From Prauserella halophila (GTDB lineage: Bacteria; Actinomycetota; Actinomycetes; Mycobacteriales; Pseudonocardiaceae), in the NCBI RefSeq assembly GCF_024171895.1, contig NZ_JAMTCQ010000009.1:347318-411317 (forward strand): a DNA stretch of 64,000 nucleotides, written 5' to 3'. The notes beneath the pieces were generated by a model that had not been told where the DNA came from, did not search any database, and saw only the letters and a program-made list of their open reading frames with translations. The first letter of the stretch is position 1, and each line of letters begins with the position of its first letter. A program made the position numbers and the translations under genes. Below are positions 17,511 to 26,918 of the stretch, in pieces.

Positions 17511-17987
17511 TCACGCCGTCCCGGTCCACAGGTTGGCCGTCAGCCGCAGACTCGGTACGTCCGCCGTGGACAGCATCATTTCGTAGAGGCGCAGGTAGCC
17601 GGTGTGGGCGATGCGCCACACGCCGTCGTCGCCGCGGCGGTAGCGGTCCCGGTAGAAGGCGGCACCCTTGATCAGCACCTCGTGTTCCGGTGCGATCACC
17701 GTGTCCTCGAACGACCAGGTGCCCGTCGCTGTGTCGCCCTCGATGTCGATCTCCGGCTGACCTGCGGAGTGTGTGGTGATCATGGTGCCGCCGAGGTTGG
17801 TCCTCAGGAAGTCCAGGATCGCGTCGCGACCGGTGAAGTCGAGGGATGCGCCGAGTGCGGGGCTGCCGTAATCGGCCGTGGCATCGGCCGTGAGCACGTC
17901 GGCGAGCTCGTCCCAGCGCTTGAGGTCGACGCAGCGGAGATAGCGATACTTGGTCTGTTTGATCTCTTCGAGGGTGATGAGGTCCAT
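17511..17987 (-). CDS. SnoaL-like/NTF2-fold protein
   Basis: A 158-residue protein with the SnoaL_4-like pattern: KQTKYRYLRCVDLKRWDELADVLTADATADYG near the N-terminus, then a conical beta-sheet (ATGTWSFEDTVIAP, GAAFYRDRYRRGDDGVWRIAHTGYLRLYE). Such proteins include cyclases, isomerases and dehydratases of polyketide and steroid metabolism; the catalytic residues are not obvious here. The ATG 17987 start has no visible ribosome binding site. It is the first gene of the minus-strand run, with a 45-bp gap holding the KstR-type site before the next gene. Confidence 0.83.
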   Translation of the reverse strand: MDLITLEEIKQTKYRYLRCVDLKRWDELADVLTADATADYGSPALGASLDFTGRDAILDFLRTNLGGTMITTHSAGQPEIDIEGDTATGTWSFEDTVIAPEHEVLIKGAAFYRDRYRRGDDGVWRIAHTGYLRLYEMMLSTADVPSLRLTANLWTGTA

Positions 17988-18016
17988 GGGTACAAGCTTC
18001 GCGGTTCGCCGACGTC

Positions 18017-18045
18017 GTGGCAAGAACATGTTCCTGTTGTGACCC
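18017..18045. promoter_or_regulatory. Copy 2 of the shared 29-bp motif, with GAACATGTTC core
   Basis: Lies between the divergent SnoaL-like (30 bp away) and CysQ-like (40 bp away) genes. The centre is a perfect palindrome GAACATGTTC within CAAGAACATGTTCCTG, and 24 of 29 positions match the copy at 14307-14335. A common regulator of the two promoters is the simplest reading. Confidence 0.55.
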
Positions 18046-18084
18046 CGTTGGCCGTGGCCGCGACGGGCTTGCTTTGCTGGGACC

Positions 18085-18828
18085 ATGACCACAGACGCAG
18101 AACTCGCCGGGCAGCTGGCGGTCGAAGCCGGAAAGCTGCTGCTCGACGTGCGTACCGAGGGTGCGAACCTGGAGCCGAAGGAGCTGGGCGACCGCGGTGA
18201 CGCGCGGTCGAACGCGCTGCTGCTCGAACGCCTCGCCGCGCAGCGTCCCGGCGACGCCGTGCTGTCCGAGGAATCGGCCGACAGCAGCGCCCGGCTCGAG
18301 GCCGACCGCGTGTGGATCATCGATCCGCTCGACGGCACCCGCGAGTTCTCGCATCCCGGCCGCGACGACTGGGCCGTCCACGTCGCGCTGTGGCAGCAGG
18401 GCAAGGGCATCACCGACGCCGCGGTGGCCCAGCCGGACCGGGACACGGTCTACGTGACCGGCGACGTGGCCCTGGCGCCGCGCACCGGTGCGGGCCGGAT
18501 CCTCGTGAGCGCGAGCAGGCCGCCCGAGTTCGCCGCCGGTGTCGCGGCCGATCTCGGTGGCGAACTGGTCTCGATGGGGTCGGCAGGCGCCAAGGCGATG
18601 GCCGTGCTGCGCGGCGAGGCCGACGCCTACCTGCACGCGGGCGGTCAGTGGGAGTGGGATTCGGCCGCACCCGCGGGCGTCGTCCAGGCGGCCGGACTGT
18701 TCGCGTCCCGTGTGGACGGATCGCCGCTCGAGTACAACGCCCCGAATCCGTACCTTCCGGACCTGGTCGTCTGCAGGCCCGAACTGGCCGACGACATCCT
18801 CGCCTCGATCGCGAAGCACTCCGCCTGA
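18085..18828 (+). CDS. cysQ: CysQ-like 3'(2'),5'-bisphosphate nucleotidase / inositol monophosphatase family
   Basis: A 247-residue Mg-dependent phosphatase. Metal-site motifs are the Glu pair in VLSEESAD (62-63), [12 protein letters not shown] (77-88, Asp80 and Asp83) and the C-terminal [12 protein letters not shown]. The REF after DGT (rather than NF) and the short length fit CysQ, which hydrolyses PAP to AMP and so relieves sulfotransferase product inhibition. Its position divergent from an operon ending in a sulfotransferase supports this. A general inositol monophosphatase role cannot be excluded. The stop codon lies in the first unit of a 17-bp tandem repeat. Confidence 0.83.
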   Translation: MTTDAELAGQLAVEAGKLLLDVRTEGANLEPKELGDRGDARSNALLLERLAAQRPGDAVLSEESADSSARLEADRVWIIDPLDGTREFSHPGRDDWAVHVALWQQGKGITDAAVAQPDRDTVYVTGDVALAPRTGAGRILVSASRPPEFAAGVAADLGGELVSMGSAGAKAMAVLRGEADAYLHAGGQWEWDSAAPAGVVQAAGLFASRVDGSPLEYNAPNPYLPDLVVCRPELADDILASIAKHSA

Positions 18829-18862
18829 CGAAGCACTCCGCCTGACGAAGCACTCCGCCTGA
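18812..18862. repeat. 17-bp tandem repeat across the cysQ stop codon
   Basis: Three perfect units of CGAAGCACTCCGCCTGA (18812-18828, 18829-18845, 18846-18862). The first unit encodes the last residues KHSA and the TGA stop. Because 17 is not a multiple of three, each further unit presents the same ending in another frame, giving a stop in all three frames. Confidence 0.95.
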
Positions 18863-18900
18863 CGAGCTCGGGTCACGCCGACTGGTGCCTCGAAGGTGCA

Positions 18901-19076
18901 CCCCAAGGTGCCTCGAAGGGCACCTTGGGGGCGCTCAACGCCCCAAATCTTCCCCTCGGGTGGACGGTCAAGCGAGGGGAAGAATCGGGGATCCCGCCCG
19001 CCGGCCCGACCACCACCCCCTCATCGGCACGCTGGCGCGTGGCTGTGTTCAACGCCCCGAAGGTGCCCTTGGGGGC
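18901..19076. repeat. REP-like hairpins downstream of recQ
   Basis: Two elements of the family seen at 1376-1428. At 18901-18930 a perfect 12-bp stem (CCCCAAGGTGCC with its complement) has a 6-base loop. At 19054-19076 a 23-bp unit is identical to 1406-1428. The stretch between cysQ and recQ (18829-19093) holds these elements and no gene I can support. They may also terminate the convergent cysQ and recQ transcripts. Confidence 0.75.
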
Positions 19077-19093
19077 GCGAAGGTCCGGCGGGA

Positions 19094-20932
<1,839 letters not shown>

Positions 20933-20968
20933 GGTGGCGACGACGGCGTGGGGCGGAGCGGTTCTCCC

Positions 20969-21202
20969 TCACTCCAGGCGTGCGATCGGGGCGCCCTGCT
21001 TGACGACGTCGCCCTCGCCGACCGGCAGCCGCACGATCCCGCCCGCGGGAGCGGGCACCTCGACGTCCACCTTGTCGACGGCCACCTCGGCCAGCAGGTC
21101 GCCTTCGGAGATCCGCTGGCCGTCGGCTGCGAACCAGGTGGCGAGCACGCCCTCGGCGCCGGGCTCGGCCTGCTCGACCAGGAGATTCCGGACGACCTGC
21201 AT
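20969..21202 (-). CDS. Orphan lipoyl/biotinyl-carrier domain protein
   Basis: A 77-residue stand-alone carrier domain. The modification site is AVDKVDVEVPAP, the DK(A/V) lipoyl-lysine turn of 2-oxoacid dehydrogenase E2 proteins, flanked by beta strands (GVLATWFAADGQRISEGDLL and GGIVRLPVGEGDVVKQGAPI). No E2 catalytic domain, E1 or E3 is nearby. ATG 21202 gives a domain-sized protein; a longer in-frame version from 21307 is possible but its extension does not look coding. It may donate a swinging lipoyl arm to a complex encoded elsewhere, or be a relic of an E2 gene. Confidence 0.72.
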   Translation of the reverse strand: MQVVRNLLVEQAEPGAEGVLATWFAADGQRISEGDLLAEVAVDKVDVEVPAPAGGIVRLPVGEGDVVKQGAPIARLE

Positions 21203-21420
21203 CAAGACCTGGTGTGGAACATCGCCTCCACGGTGGACGGCTGGGTGGCACGGAACCACGGAAACGCGGATCAGGCCGAGGTGCTCACGCGCAAGCTCGT
21301 CGTGCATGTACTCGGTGGGCAGTCAACATAGTGATCGGAGTGGCCGGTCCTCGGCAGGGTTCCTGCGCGCGGCACCACGCTCACTGAACGAACAACGGTA
21401 TACACAGGAGTGGACTGGAA

Positions 21421-22302
21421 ATGGTCAAGACGCTCGTCACCGGTGCCACCGGGTACCTGGGACGTTATCTGGTCGCGGAGCTGCACCGCCGCGGCCACAC
21501 CGTGCGCGCTGTTGCACGGGACCGCTCGCGTGCGGAGCAGCCGGGAAGCTGGGGTGCCCCGTCACTGTCGGGCCTGGTCGACGAGTGGGCGATCGGCGAG
21601 GTCACCGACTCCACGTTCGTCGGCGATGTGGCCAAGGGAGTCGACTCCGTTGTGTCCGCGCTGGGGGTGACGACACAGAAGGCCGACCCGTGGGACATCG
21701 ACTACGGCGCCAACCGTGCGATCCTGACGTCCGCGGAACAGCACGGTGTCGGATTGTTCTGCTTCGTCAACGTCATCGGTGGTGACCGCTGCACCGCGGA
21801 ACTCACCAAGGCGAAGACGGCGTTCGTCGAGGAGCTGACGACGTCGTCGGTGCCGAGTCAGGTGATCGACCCGCCCGGCTACTTCTCCGACATGATGCAG
21901 ATCTTCGGCATGGCTCAGCGGGGCCGCGCGTACCTCTTCGATCCGGAACGGAAGATCAACCCGATCCACGGTGCCGACCTCGCCGCAGCCTGCGCCGATC
22001 GACTCGAAGCGGGTGAGCAGGGCAGGTGGGAAGTCGGTGGTCCGGACCTCTTCACGTGGGAGCAACTCGCGGAGTGCGCGTTCGACGCCCTCGGCAAGAC
22101 TCGCCGGATCACGAGGATCCCCCCGGGTGTCCTGACGCCGATCCTCGGTATCGCGTCCCTGTTCAGCAAGAGGAAGGCCGACACTCTCCGCTTCGTCACC
22201 TTCGGGATGCTCAACGACAGTGTCGGCACTCCCACCGGTACGCACCACCTGGCGGACTTCTTCGCCGCCCACGCCGGCACGTCCAGTGCCGGTGGCGCCT
22301 GA
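21421..22302 (+). CDS. NAD(P)-binding NmrA/atypical SDR protein
   Basis: A 293-residue Rossmann protein with an N-terminal nucleotide loop LVTGATGYLGRYL and no YxxxK catalytic pair in the usual place, as in NmrA-like or complex I NDUFA9-type atypical SDRs. FVNVIGGDRCTAELTKAKTAFVEEL replaces the active-site region, and a membrane-associating segment GVLTPILGIASLFSK lies near the C-terminus. A TATACA -10-like box and GGAG precede the ATG 21421 start. Function unknown; redox-sensing or NADPH-dependent reduction is typical for the family. Confidence 0.8.
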   Translation: MVKTLVTGATGYLGRYLVAELHRRGHTVRAVARDRSRAEQPGSWGAPSLSGLVDEWAIGEVTDSTFVGDVAKGVDSVVSALGVTTQKADPWDIDYGANRAILTSAEQHGVGLFCFVNVIGGDRCTAELTKAKTAFVEELTTSSVPSQVIDPPGYFSDMMQIFGMAQRGRAYLFDPERKINPIHGADLAAACADRLEAGEQGRWEVGGPDLFTWEQLAECAFDALGKTRRITRIPPGVLTPILGIASLFSKRKADTLRFVTFGMLNDSVGTPTGTHHLADFFAAHAGTSSAGGA

Positions 22303-22401
22303 TCGGCCGGTCATGGCGCCCGCCTTCCACGGGCGGGACAGCCAGTCGATGGCCTTCGCCGGGCCGGCCTCGTCGAGCGCCTGCTCGGCTGATCGGGACA
22401 G

Positions 22402-22464
22402 CCTCCGGAAGGCGCAACACAGCCCCCGGAAGGCGCAACACGGCCCCCGGAAGGCGCAACACGG
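22402..22464. repeat. 21-bp tandem repeat, three units
   Basis: Units at 22402-22422, 22423-22443 and 22444-22464 share CCGGAAGGCGCAACAC; the last two are identical. The array lies in the 288-bp region between the NmrA-like gene and phoD. No other structure stands out there apart from the phoD ribosome binding site. Confidence 0.9.
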
Positions 22465-22590
22465 CTGGCTCGGGTGTGAATGTGACGCGTGGGTGTCGAT
22501 CGAGCACTACCCCGGCGCCACCGTGTGTTCACAGCGTGCGGTTTTCCTGGCCGTGCTGAGCCAACCCGGTTCCCGTTCCAGGAGGTTCGA

Positions 22591-24219
22591 TTGTTCCCGC
22601 CGCGTAGCGACCGCCCCGACAGCCACCGCGACAACCACGGCACGCCGGCCGCAGGCCCGGTCTCCCGACGTGGATTCCTCGGTGGTGTCGCCGGTGCCGG
22701 CGCAGGTGCCGTCCTGCTCGGTGCCGCTACCGCAGCCGGACCGGCGATCGCCGCTCCGTCGCGCCGCGTGACCGACCCGTTCCGGCTCGGTCTCGCCTCG
22801 GGTGACCCGCTGCCCGACGGCGTCGTGCTGTGGACGCGCCTGGCTCCGAAGCCGCTCGACTTCGATGGTGGCATGCCCGGCCGCGTCGTGCCCGTGCGGT
22901 GGGAGATCGCGCTGGACGAGAAGTTCGGCAAGGTCGTCAAGCGCGGCACGGAGCGGGCGCTGCCGGAGGAGGCGCACACGGTCCACGCCGACGTCCGCGG
23001 TCTCGAGCCGCATCGCGAGTACTTCTACCGTTTCCGCGTCGGCGGGGAGATCTCGGAGGCCGGACGTACGCGCACCGCGCCCGCACCCGGTACGTCGCCG
23101 GAGTTGCACTTCGCGTTCGCGTCCTGCTCCAATTGGGAGATGGGCCACTTCACGGCCTACCGCCACCTGGCCGCCGAGCGGCCGGACATGGTCTTCCACC
23201 TCGGTGACTACCTGTACGAGTACGCCGCGGGCGTCAACGGCGACGTGCGCACCCACGCGGGCGACGAGATGAACGAGCTGGGCGAGTACCGGCAGCGGCA
23301 CGCGCAGTACAAGACCGACGGCGATCTGCAGCTGGTGCACTCGGTCTCGCCGTTCATCGTCACGTGGGACGACCACGAGACCGACAACAATTACGCCGAT
23401 CTCGTCCCGGAGAACAGCGACCCGGACCAGGGCAACGGCAGCCGCGAGGAGTTCGCCAAGCGGCGCGCCGCGGCGTACCAGGCGTACTGGGAGCACATGC
23501 CGCTGCGCCGGTTCCGCAAGCCGGTCGACACGCACCTGCCGCTGTACCGCCGGTTCACCTACGGCGACACGGCGACGTTCAGCGTGCTCGATTCCCGGCA
23601 GTACCGCGACGACCAGCCGTACAACGACACGTCGCAGGTGTCGGGGCCGGACCAGTGGAAGACCGACATGCTCGGCGAGGAGCAGCACGCGTGGCTGGAG
23701 AAGGGTTTCGACGAGTCGCGGTCGACGTGGAACGTCGTGCCGCAGCAGATCTACTTCGCCAGCATGGACGAGGTCGCGGGCTCCGACCCTGGCGGCTACA
23801 ACGACGGCTGGGACGGCTACCGCGCCTCTCGTGACCGCATCCTCGGCTACGTCGAGGAGCGCGGTATCGACAACGTGGTGGTGCTCACCGGCGACGTGCA
23901 CAAGCACTGGGTCAACGACCTGCGACGCGACTTCGAGAAGCCGGGCACCCCGGTGGTGGCCAGCGAATTCGTGACCACGTCGATCACCTCGGGCGGTGAC
24001 GGCACCGGCAGCAACGACCCCGGTGAGCTCACGCGCAACGAGAACCCGCACACGAAGTACTACTGCGACCGCCGCGGATACGTCTCCTGCCACGTGTCCA
24101 AGGACCGTTATGTGGCCGACTACCGGGTCGTCGACTACGTGTCGCGGAAGGGTGCGCCGGTGCGCACCGACGCGTCGTTCGAGATCGAATCCGGAAAGCC
24201 CGGCGTGCAGCGGCGTTGA
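22591..24219 (+). CDS. phoD: Tat-exported alkaline phosphatase D (PhoD-type)
   Basis: A 542-residue metallophosphoesterase/phosphodiesterase that scavenges phosphate outside the cell. The N-terminus has a Tat signal: SRRGFLGGVAGAGAGAVLL then AAGPAIAAPS. Catalytic-domain motifs are FASCSNWEMGH, FHLGDYLYEYA, WDDHETDNNYADL and VVLTGDVHKHWVNDL, which provide the PhoD metal ligands. The start is TTG 22591 with GGAGG 5 bases upstream (22581-22585). The longer in-frame GTG at 22489 would place a proline/arginine-rich run before the Tat signal and lacks a better binding site. It has its own terminator and is convergent with the LexA-family gene. No Pho-box could be assigned with confidence. Confidence 0.93.
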   Translation: MFPPRSDRPDSHRDNHGTPAAGPVSRRGFLGGVAGAGAGAVLLGAATAAGPAIAAPSRRVTDPFRLGLASGDPLPDGVVLWTRLAPKPLDFDGGMPGRVVPVRWEIALDEKFGKVVKRGTERALPEEAHTVHADVRGLEPHREYFYRFRVGGEISEAGRTRTAPAPGTSPELHFAFASCSNWEMGHFTAYRHLAAERPDMVFHLGDYLYEYAAGVNGDVRTHAGDEMNELGEYRQRHAQYKTDGDLQLVHSVSPFIVTWDDHETDNNYADLVPENSDPDQGNGSREEFAKRRAAAYQAYWEHMPLRRFRKPVDTHLPLYRRFTYGDTATFSVLDSRQYRDDQPYNDTSQVSGPDQWKTDMLGEEQHAWLEKGFDESRSTWNVVPQQIYFASMDEVAGSDPGGYNDGWDGYRASRDRILGYVEERGIDNVVVLTGDVHKHWVNDLRRDFEKPGTPVVASEFVTTSITSGGDGTGSNDPGELTRNENPHTKYYCDRRGYVSCHVSKDRYVADYRVVDYVSRKGAPVRTDASFEIESGKPGVQRR

Positions 24220-24300
24220 GGCACTGAGGCCCTGAGGTTGCAGGCCGCGGGGCCGCGAGTTCTCCCGGCTCGGAAAGGCGGATCACCACTGCTGTCACCG

Positions 24301-24335
24301 CGTGCGGGAACATCCGTCGTGGATGTTCCTGCACG
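24301..24335. terminator. Terminator stem between phoD and the LexA-family gene
   Basis: A 15-bp stem with one G-T wobble (CGTGCGGGAACATCC at 24301-24315, partner 24321-24335) and a 5-base loop, followed by TTTCC on the plus strand. It lies about 80 bp past phoD and 48 bp before the convergent stop, so it serves both. Confidence 0.85.
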
Positions 24336-24382
24336 TTTCCGGCTCGGCGTCCGGTCGTCGCGGGCTCCGCCCGTCGCGGCGC

Positions 24383-25054
24383 TCAGACGTTACGCAGTAC
24401 CGAGACCACGATGCCGAGGATCGCCGCATTGTCGCCGTCGATGACCTCGTGGTCGGGGTTGCGCGGTTCGAGCAGCACATGACCGCCGCGGTTGCGGTAC
24501 ACCTTCACGGTCGCCTCGTCGTCGAGCATCGCTGCGACGATCTGACCGGAGTGCGCCTCCTGCTGGCGGCGCACCACGACGATGTCGCCGTCGCAGATCG
24601 CCGCGTCGATCATCGACTCGCCGCGCACGCGCAGGCCGAAGACCGTGCCGCGGCCGGTGAGTTCCCGCGGGAGCGCGAGCATGTCGTCGGTGTGCTCCTC
24701 GGCGAGGATCGGCGTACCCGCGGCGATGTCGCCGACGACCGGCACCGGAACCGATTGCTCCACGGACTCGGGCTCCGCGGTGCCGCGCAGGAACGTCCGC
24801 ACGTCGATCGGGCGCGACACCGACGGGCTGCGGCGCAGGAATCCCTTGTCCTCGAGTGCTGCGAGATGTTTCGACACCGAGGACGAGGACCGCAGCCCGA
24901 CCGCGTCGGCGATCTCCCTCGTGGTGGGCGCGTAGCCGTCGGCCACGACCCGGTCCCGGATGGTGGCAAGGATGCGCTGCTGTCGTTCGGGCAGCGCGGA
25001 CGCGTCGAGGTCGCCGAAGAGGTCGTGGTCGCCGTGGATCGTCACGCGCGGCAT
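24383..25054 (-). CDS. lexA: LexA-family repressor (possible paralogue)
   Basis: A 223-residue protein with an N-terminal winged helix (ALPERQQRILATIRDRVVADGYAPTTREIADAVGL) and a C-terminal S24 autoprotease domain. Cleavage should occur at Ala112-Gly113 in VGDIAAGTPI; the catalytic pair is Ser147 in GESMIDAAICDGD and Lys184 in ATVKVY. It therefore can self-cleave in the SOS response. The recognition region SSSSVSKHLAALEDKGFLRR and the linker differ from typical actinobacterial LexA (TSTSSVSHQL), and I found no GAAC-N4-GTTC box in front of it, so it may be a second LexA-type repressor. GTG 25114 is an alternative start adding 20 residues. Confidence 0.85.
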   Translation of the reverse strand: MPRVTIHGDHDLFGDLDASALPERQQRILATIRDRVVADGYAPTTREIADAVGLRSSSSVSKHLAALEDKGFLRRSPSVSRPIDVRTFLRGTAEPESVEQSVPVPVVGDIAAGTPILAEEHTDDMLALPRELTGRGTVFGLRVRGESMIDAAICDGDIVVVRRQQEAHSGQIVAAMLDDEATVKVYRNRGGHVLLEPRNPDHEVIDGDNAAILGIVVSVLRNV

Positions 25055-25557
25055 CGTAACGGCCGGTGATCGAACCCGAACGCGGTGCCGCGGCGTTGCA
25101 GGGTCGTCGCCCACGTCCGGACGCGTACACAGTGTCGCAACCTTGCATTCTATGCGCCGGGGCGAAATGTTAAGCCCGGTGTTTGACCGGGCATGCCGGA
25201 CGGTCGTCGAGAGTGTTCGTCGTCGAACCGAAGGTGATTCGGCCGTGTGGCATCCGGTGATTCATCAACGGTTTGACTCGGTCCATTTTCTACCCTTCTC
25301 ACCTGCGAAAACTACTCGTGAGGTACGTCCGAACGGGTGATGCACGAACGGAGGAACCTGACTACCTTGAATGGCGTGCGGTCGCGGCGATGTCGTCGGC
25401 CGGGCGAACGTTGGGAATCGAAAGTCGAGCAACTGAACGTTGATCGATTTTCGATCGGATGTTTCGGTTTGAAGGCGCGTTGTGGCTGGCCGTTCGGCTC
25501 GTGAAGGGGCCGTTCGGCACGGCGGCACCTGCATGATTGAGGGGGAGCACTACATCC
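25055..25557. other. Intergenic region between lexA-like and STAS genes
   Basis: About 500 bp, AT-richer than its surroundings, holding the divergent promoters. It includes a small stem GCCCGGT-GTTTG-ACCGGGC at 25174-25192 and an inverted GTTCG-TCGT-CGAAC at 25215-25228. No gene is supportable in it. Confidence 0.5.
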
Positions 25558-26616
25558 ATGAGGCATGAGATCGTCGCGGGCTCGGGGTACAGGAGTCCGC
25601 ACCGGGAGCCGGGCAGCCGGCACGTCGGACACCGGAACACCGAGCAGCGCAACACCGAGCAGCGCACCCCGGAGCAGTGCACCCCGGAGCAGCGCAGTAC
25701 GGAGGCTCGTAGCGAGCGCCAGGATGCGGGGTACGGCAGCGAGGGGCCGGTGGGGCAGCACGTGCGGGTCCGGCGGGTCCGCCACGGACACGGCGTGGAG
25801 ATCTGCGAGATCGGCGGGGAACTCGACCTGCTCACGGTGCCGATCGTGCACCGGGAACTGGATGGCGCCGCCGAGCAGGCCCGGCACCGGCTGGTGGTCG
25901 ACATGTCGGCGGTCGAGTTCTGCAGCGTGGCGGGTGTCGAACTGCTGTTGCGTGCCGCCCGGCGCGCAACAGGCAGAGGCGGCAGGATCGCCGTGGTCGC
26001 GGGCAGGCAGGTGCGCCGGGTGGTGCGGCTGGTCGTACCGGACGGGCCGATCCTGTGGTTCGACTCCGCCGCCGACGCGGTGCACCACGTCGGCGGCGAC
26101 TGGAGCGCCGCCTCGAGCGGGTTGGCCGGTATGGATCTCGACAGCACCCAGCGCGGACTGCGCCGGTACGTCGAGGTCGTCGCCGCGGGGCTCGGCCTCG
26201 AAGCGGCCGCCGCGTGGTCCGACGTCGACGACCTGACCGCCACGGCCTACATCGCGCTGGACGGCGAGCTTCCGGGTATGGAGGGCCGCGAAGTGGCGCT
26301 CGTGTGGGACGGGCGCACCGGCTGGGCTCTCGGCGCGGAGACGCATTCCGGCGAGGACCTGGTGATCCGCGCCTGGTACGGCACGGAGCTGTTGCCGGAC
26401 CCGGATGCGGTGGTGCGCTTCGTGAAGGAGCTGACCGTGGGCAGGAGGGTCGGTCTCGACGTGCCCCCGGAACCCAGCGGACAGCCGCACGCCGCGCAGA
26501 TCGTGCGCGCCCGGCTCCAGGCCGCGGCATGGTCGGACCAGGAACCGCACCCGCCCGAGGTCGACGTGCCGGCGCAGGGCTCAGGTCCTCCGCGGTGGCA
26601 CGAGGGTGTCGGATAG
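25558..26616 (+). CDS. STAS-domain protein with C-terminal DUF6292-like domain
   Basis: A 352-residue protein. After a low-complexity N-terminus with five-residue near-repeats (NTEQR NTEQR TPEQC TPEQR) comes a STAS domain (GVEICEIGGELDLLTVPIVHRELDG, LVVDMSAVEFCSVAGVELLL), as in anti-sigma-factor antagonists; the Ser in VEFCSVAG is in the phosphorylatable position. The C-terminal domain (LRRYVEVVAAGLGLEAAAAW, EVALVWDGRTGWALGAE) resembles DUF6292, found in Pseudonocardiaceae. It is probably cytoplasmic and may act in a partner-switching stress pathway. ATG 25558 has GGGGGAG about 10 bases upstream. No anti-sigma kinase is adjacent. Confidence 0.78.
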   Translation: MRHEIVAGSGYRSPHREPGSRHVGHRNTEQRNTEQRTPEQCTPEQRSTEARSERQDAGYGSEGPVGQHVRVRRVRHGHGVEICEIGGELDLLTVPIVHRELDGAAEQARHRLVVDMSAVEFCSVAGVELLLRAARRATGRGGRIAVVAGRQVRRVVRLVVPDGPILWFDSAADAVHHVGGDWSAASSGLAGMDLDSTQRGLRRYVEVVAAGLGLEAAAAWSDVDDLTATAYIALDGELPGMEGREVALVWDGRTGWALGAETHSGEDLVIRAWYGTELLPDPDAVVRFVKELTVGRRVGLDVPPEPSGQPHAAQIVRARLQAAAWSDQEPHPPEVDVPAQGSGPPRWHEGVG

Positions 26617-26918
26617 GGCGTCGGATCGGGCGTGGTGTGGGCAGGCGTTGCAGCCACCTCGGGGCCCGGGTGCCCGATCCTCTGGCTCGCGACCATGGCC
26701 CGACCGTGAACCATTCCTCGGGGTCGTGGATTGCCCAGGCGAAGAACAGCCTGGCTGTTTCCTCACCCCGGCACGCGACACCCGGCACGCGACACCCGAC
26801 ACCCGACGCCCCGACACGCGACGCCCCGGCACGCACGTAGCCGTCCGCGACCGCGACGGTTCTGCCGAACGGCCGGTCGCGGGGTGGGATCGGTGCCCGG
26901 GCCTGCCGCAGCCGCGCC
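26617..26918. repeat. Intergenic region with degenerate short repeats
   Basis: About 300 bp between the STAS gene and the end of fgd. From 26766 to 26835 it contains overlapping copies of GGCACGCGACACCC and shortened variants (CGACACCCGACGCC), built from 7- and 14-bp steps. No gene is supportable on either strand. Confidence 0.65.

Noticed and set aside
18017-18045. GAACATGTTC as a LexA site
   Set aside because: The spacer between GAAC and GTTC is 2 bases rather than 4, and the site matches the 29-bp motif shared with 14307-14335 instead.
22402-22464. Possible CRISPR array
   Set aside because: The three 21-bp units are directly abutting with no spacers, and no cas genes are present.
25215-25228. 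GTTCGTCGTCGAAC as a possible SOS box near the LexA-family gene
   Set aside because: The half-sites are in the reverse arrangement (GTTC-N-GAAC) to the GAAC-N4-GTTC LexA site.
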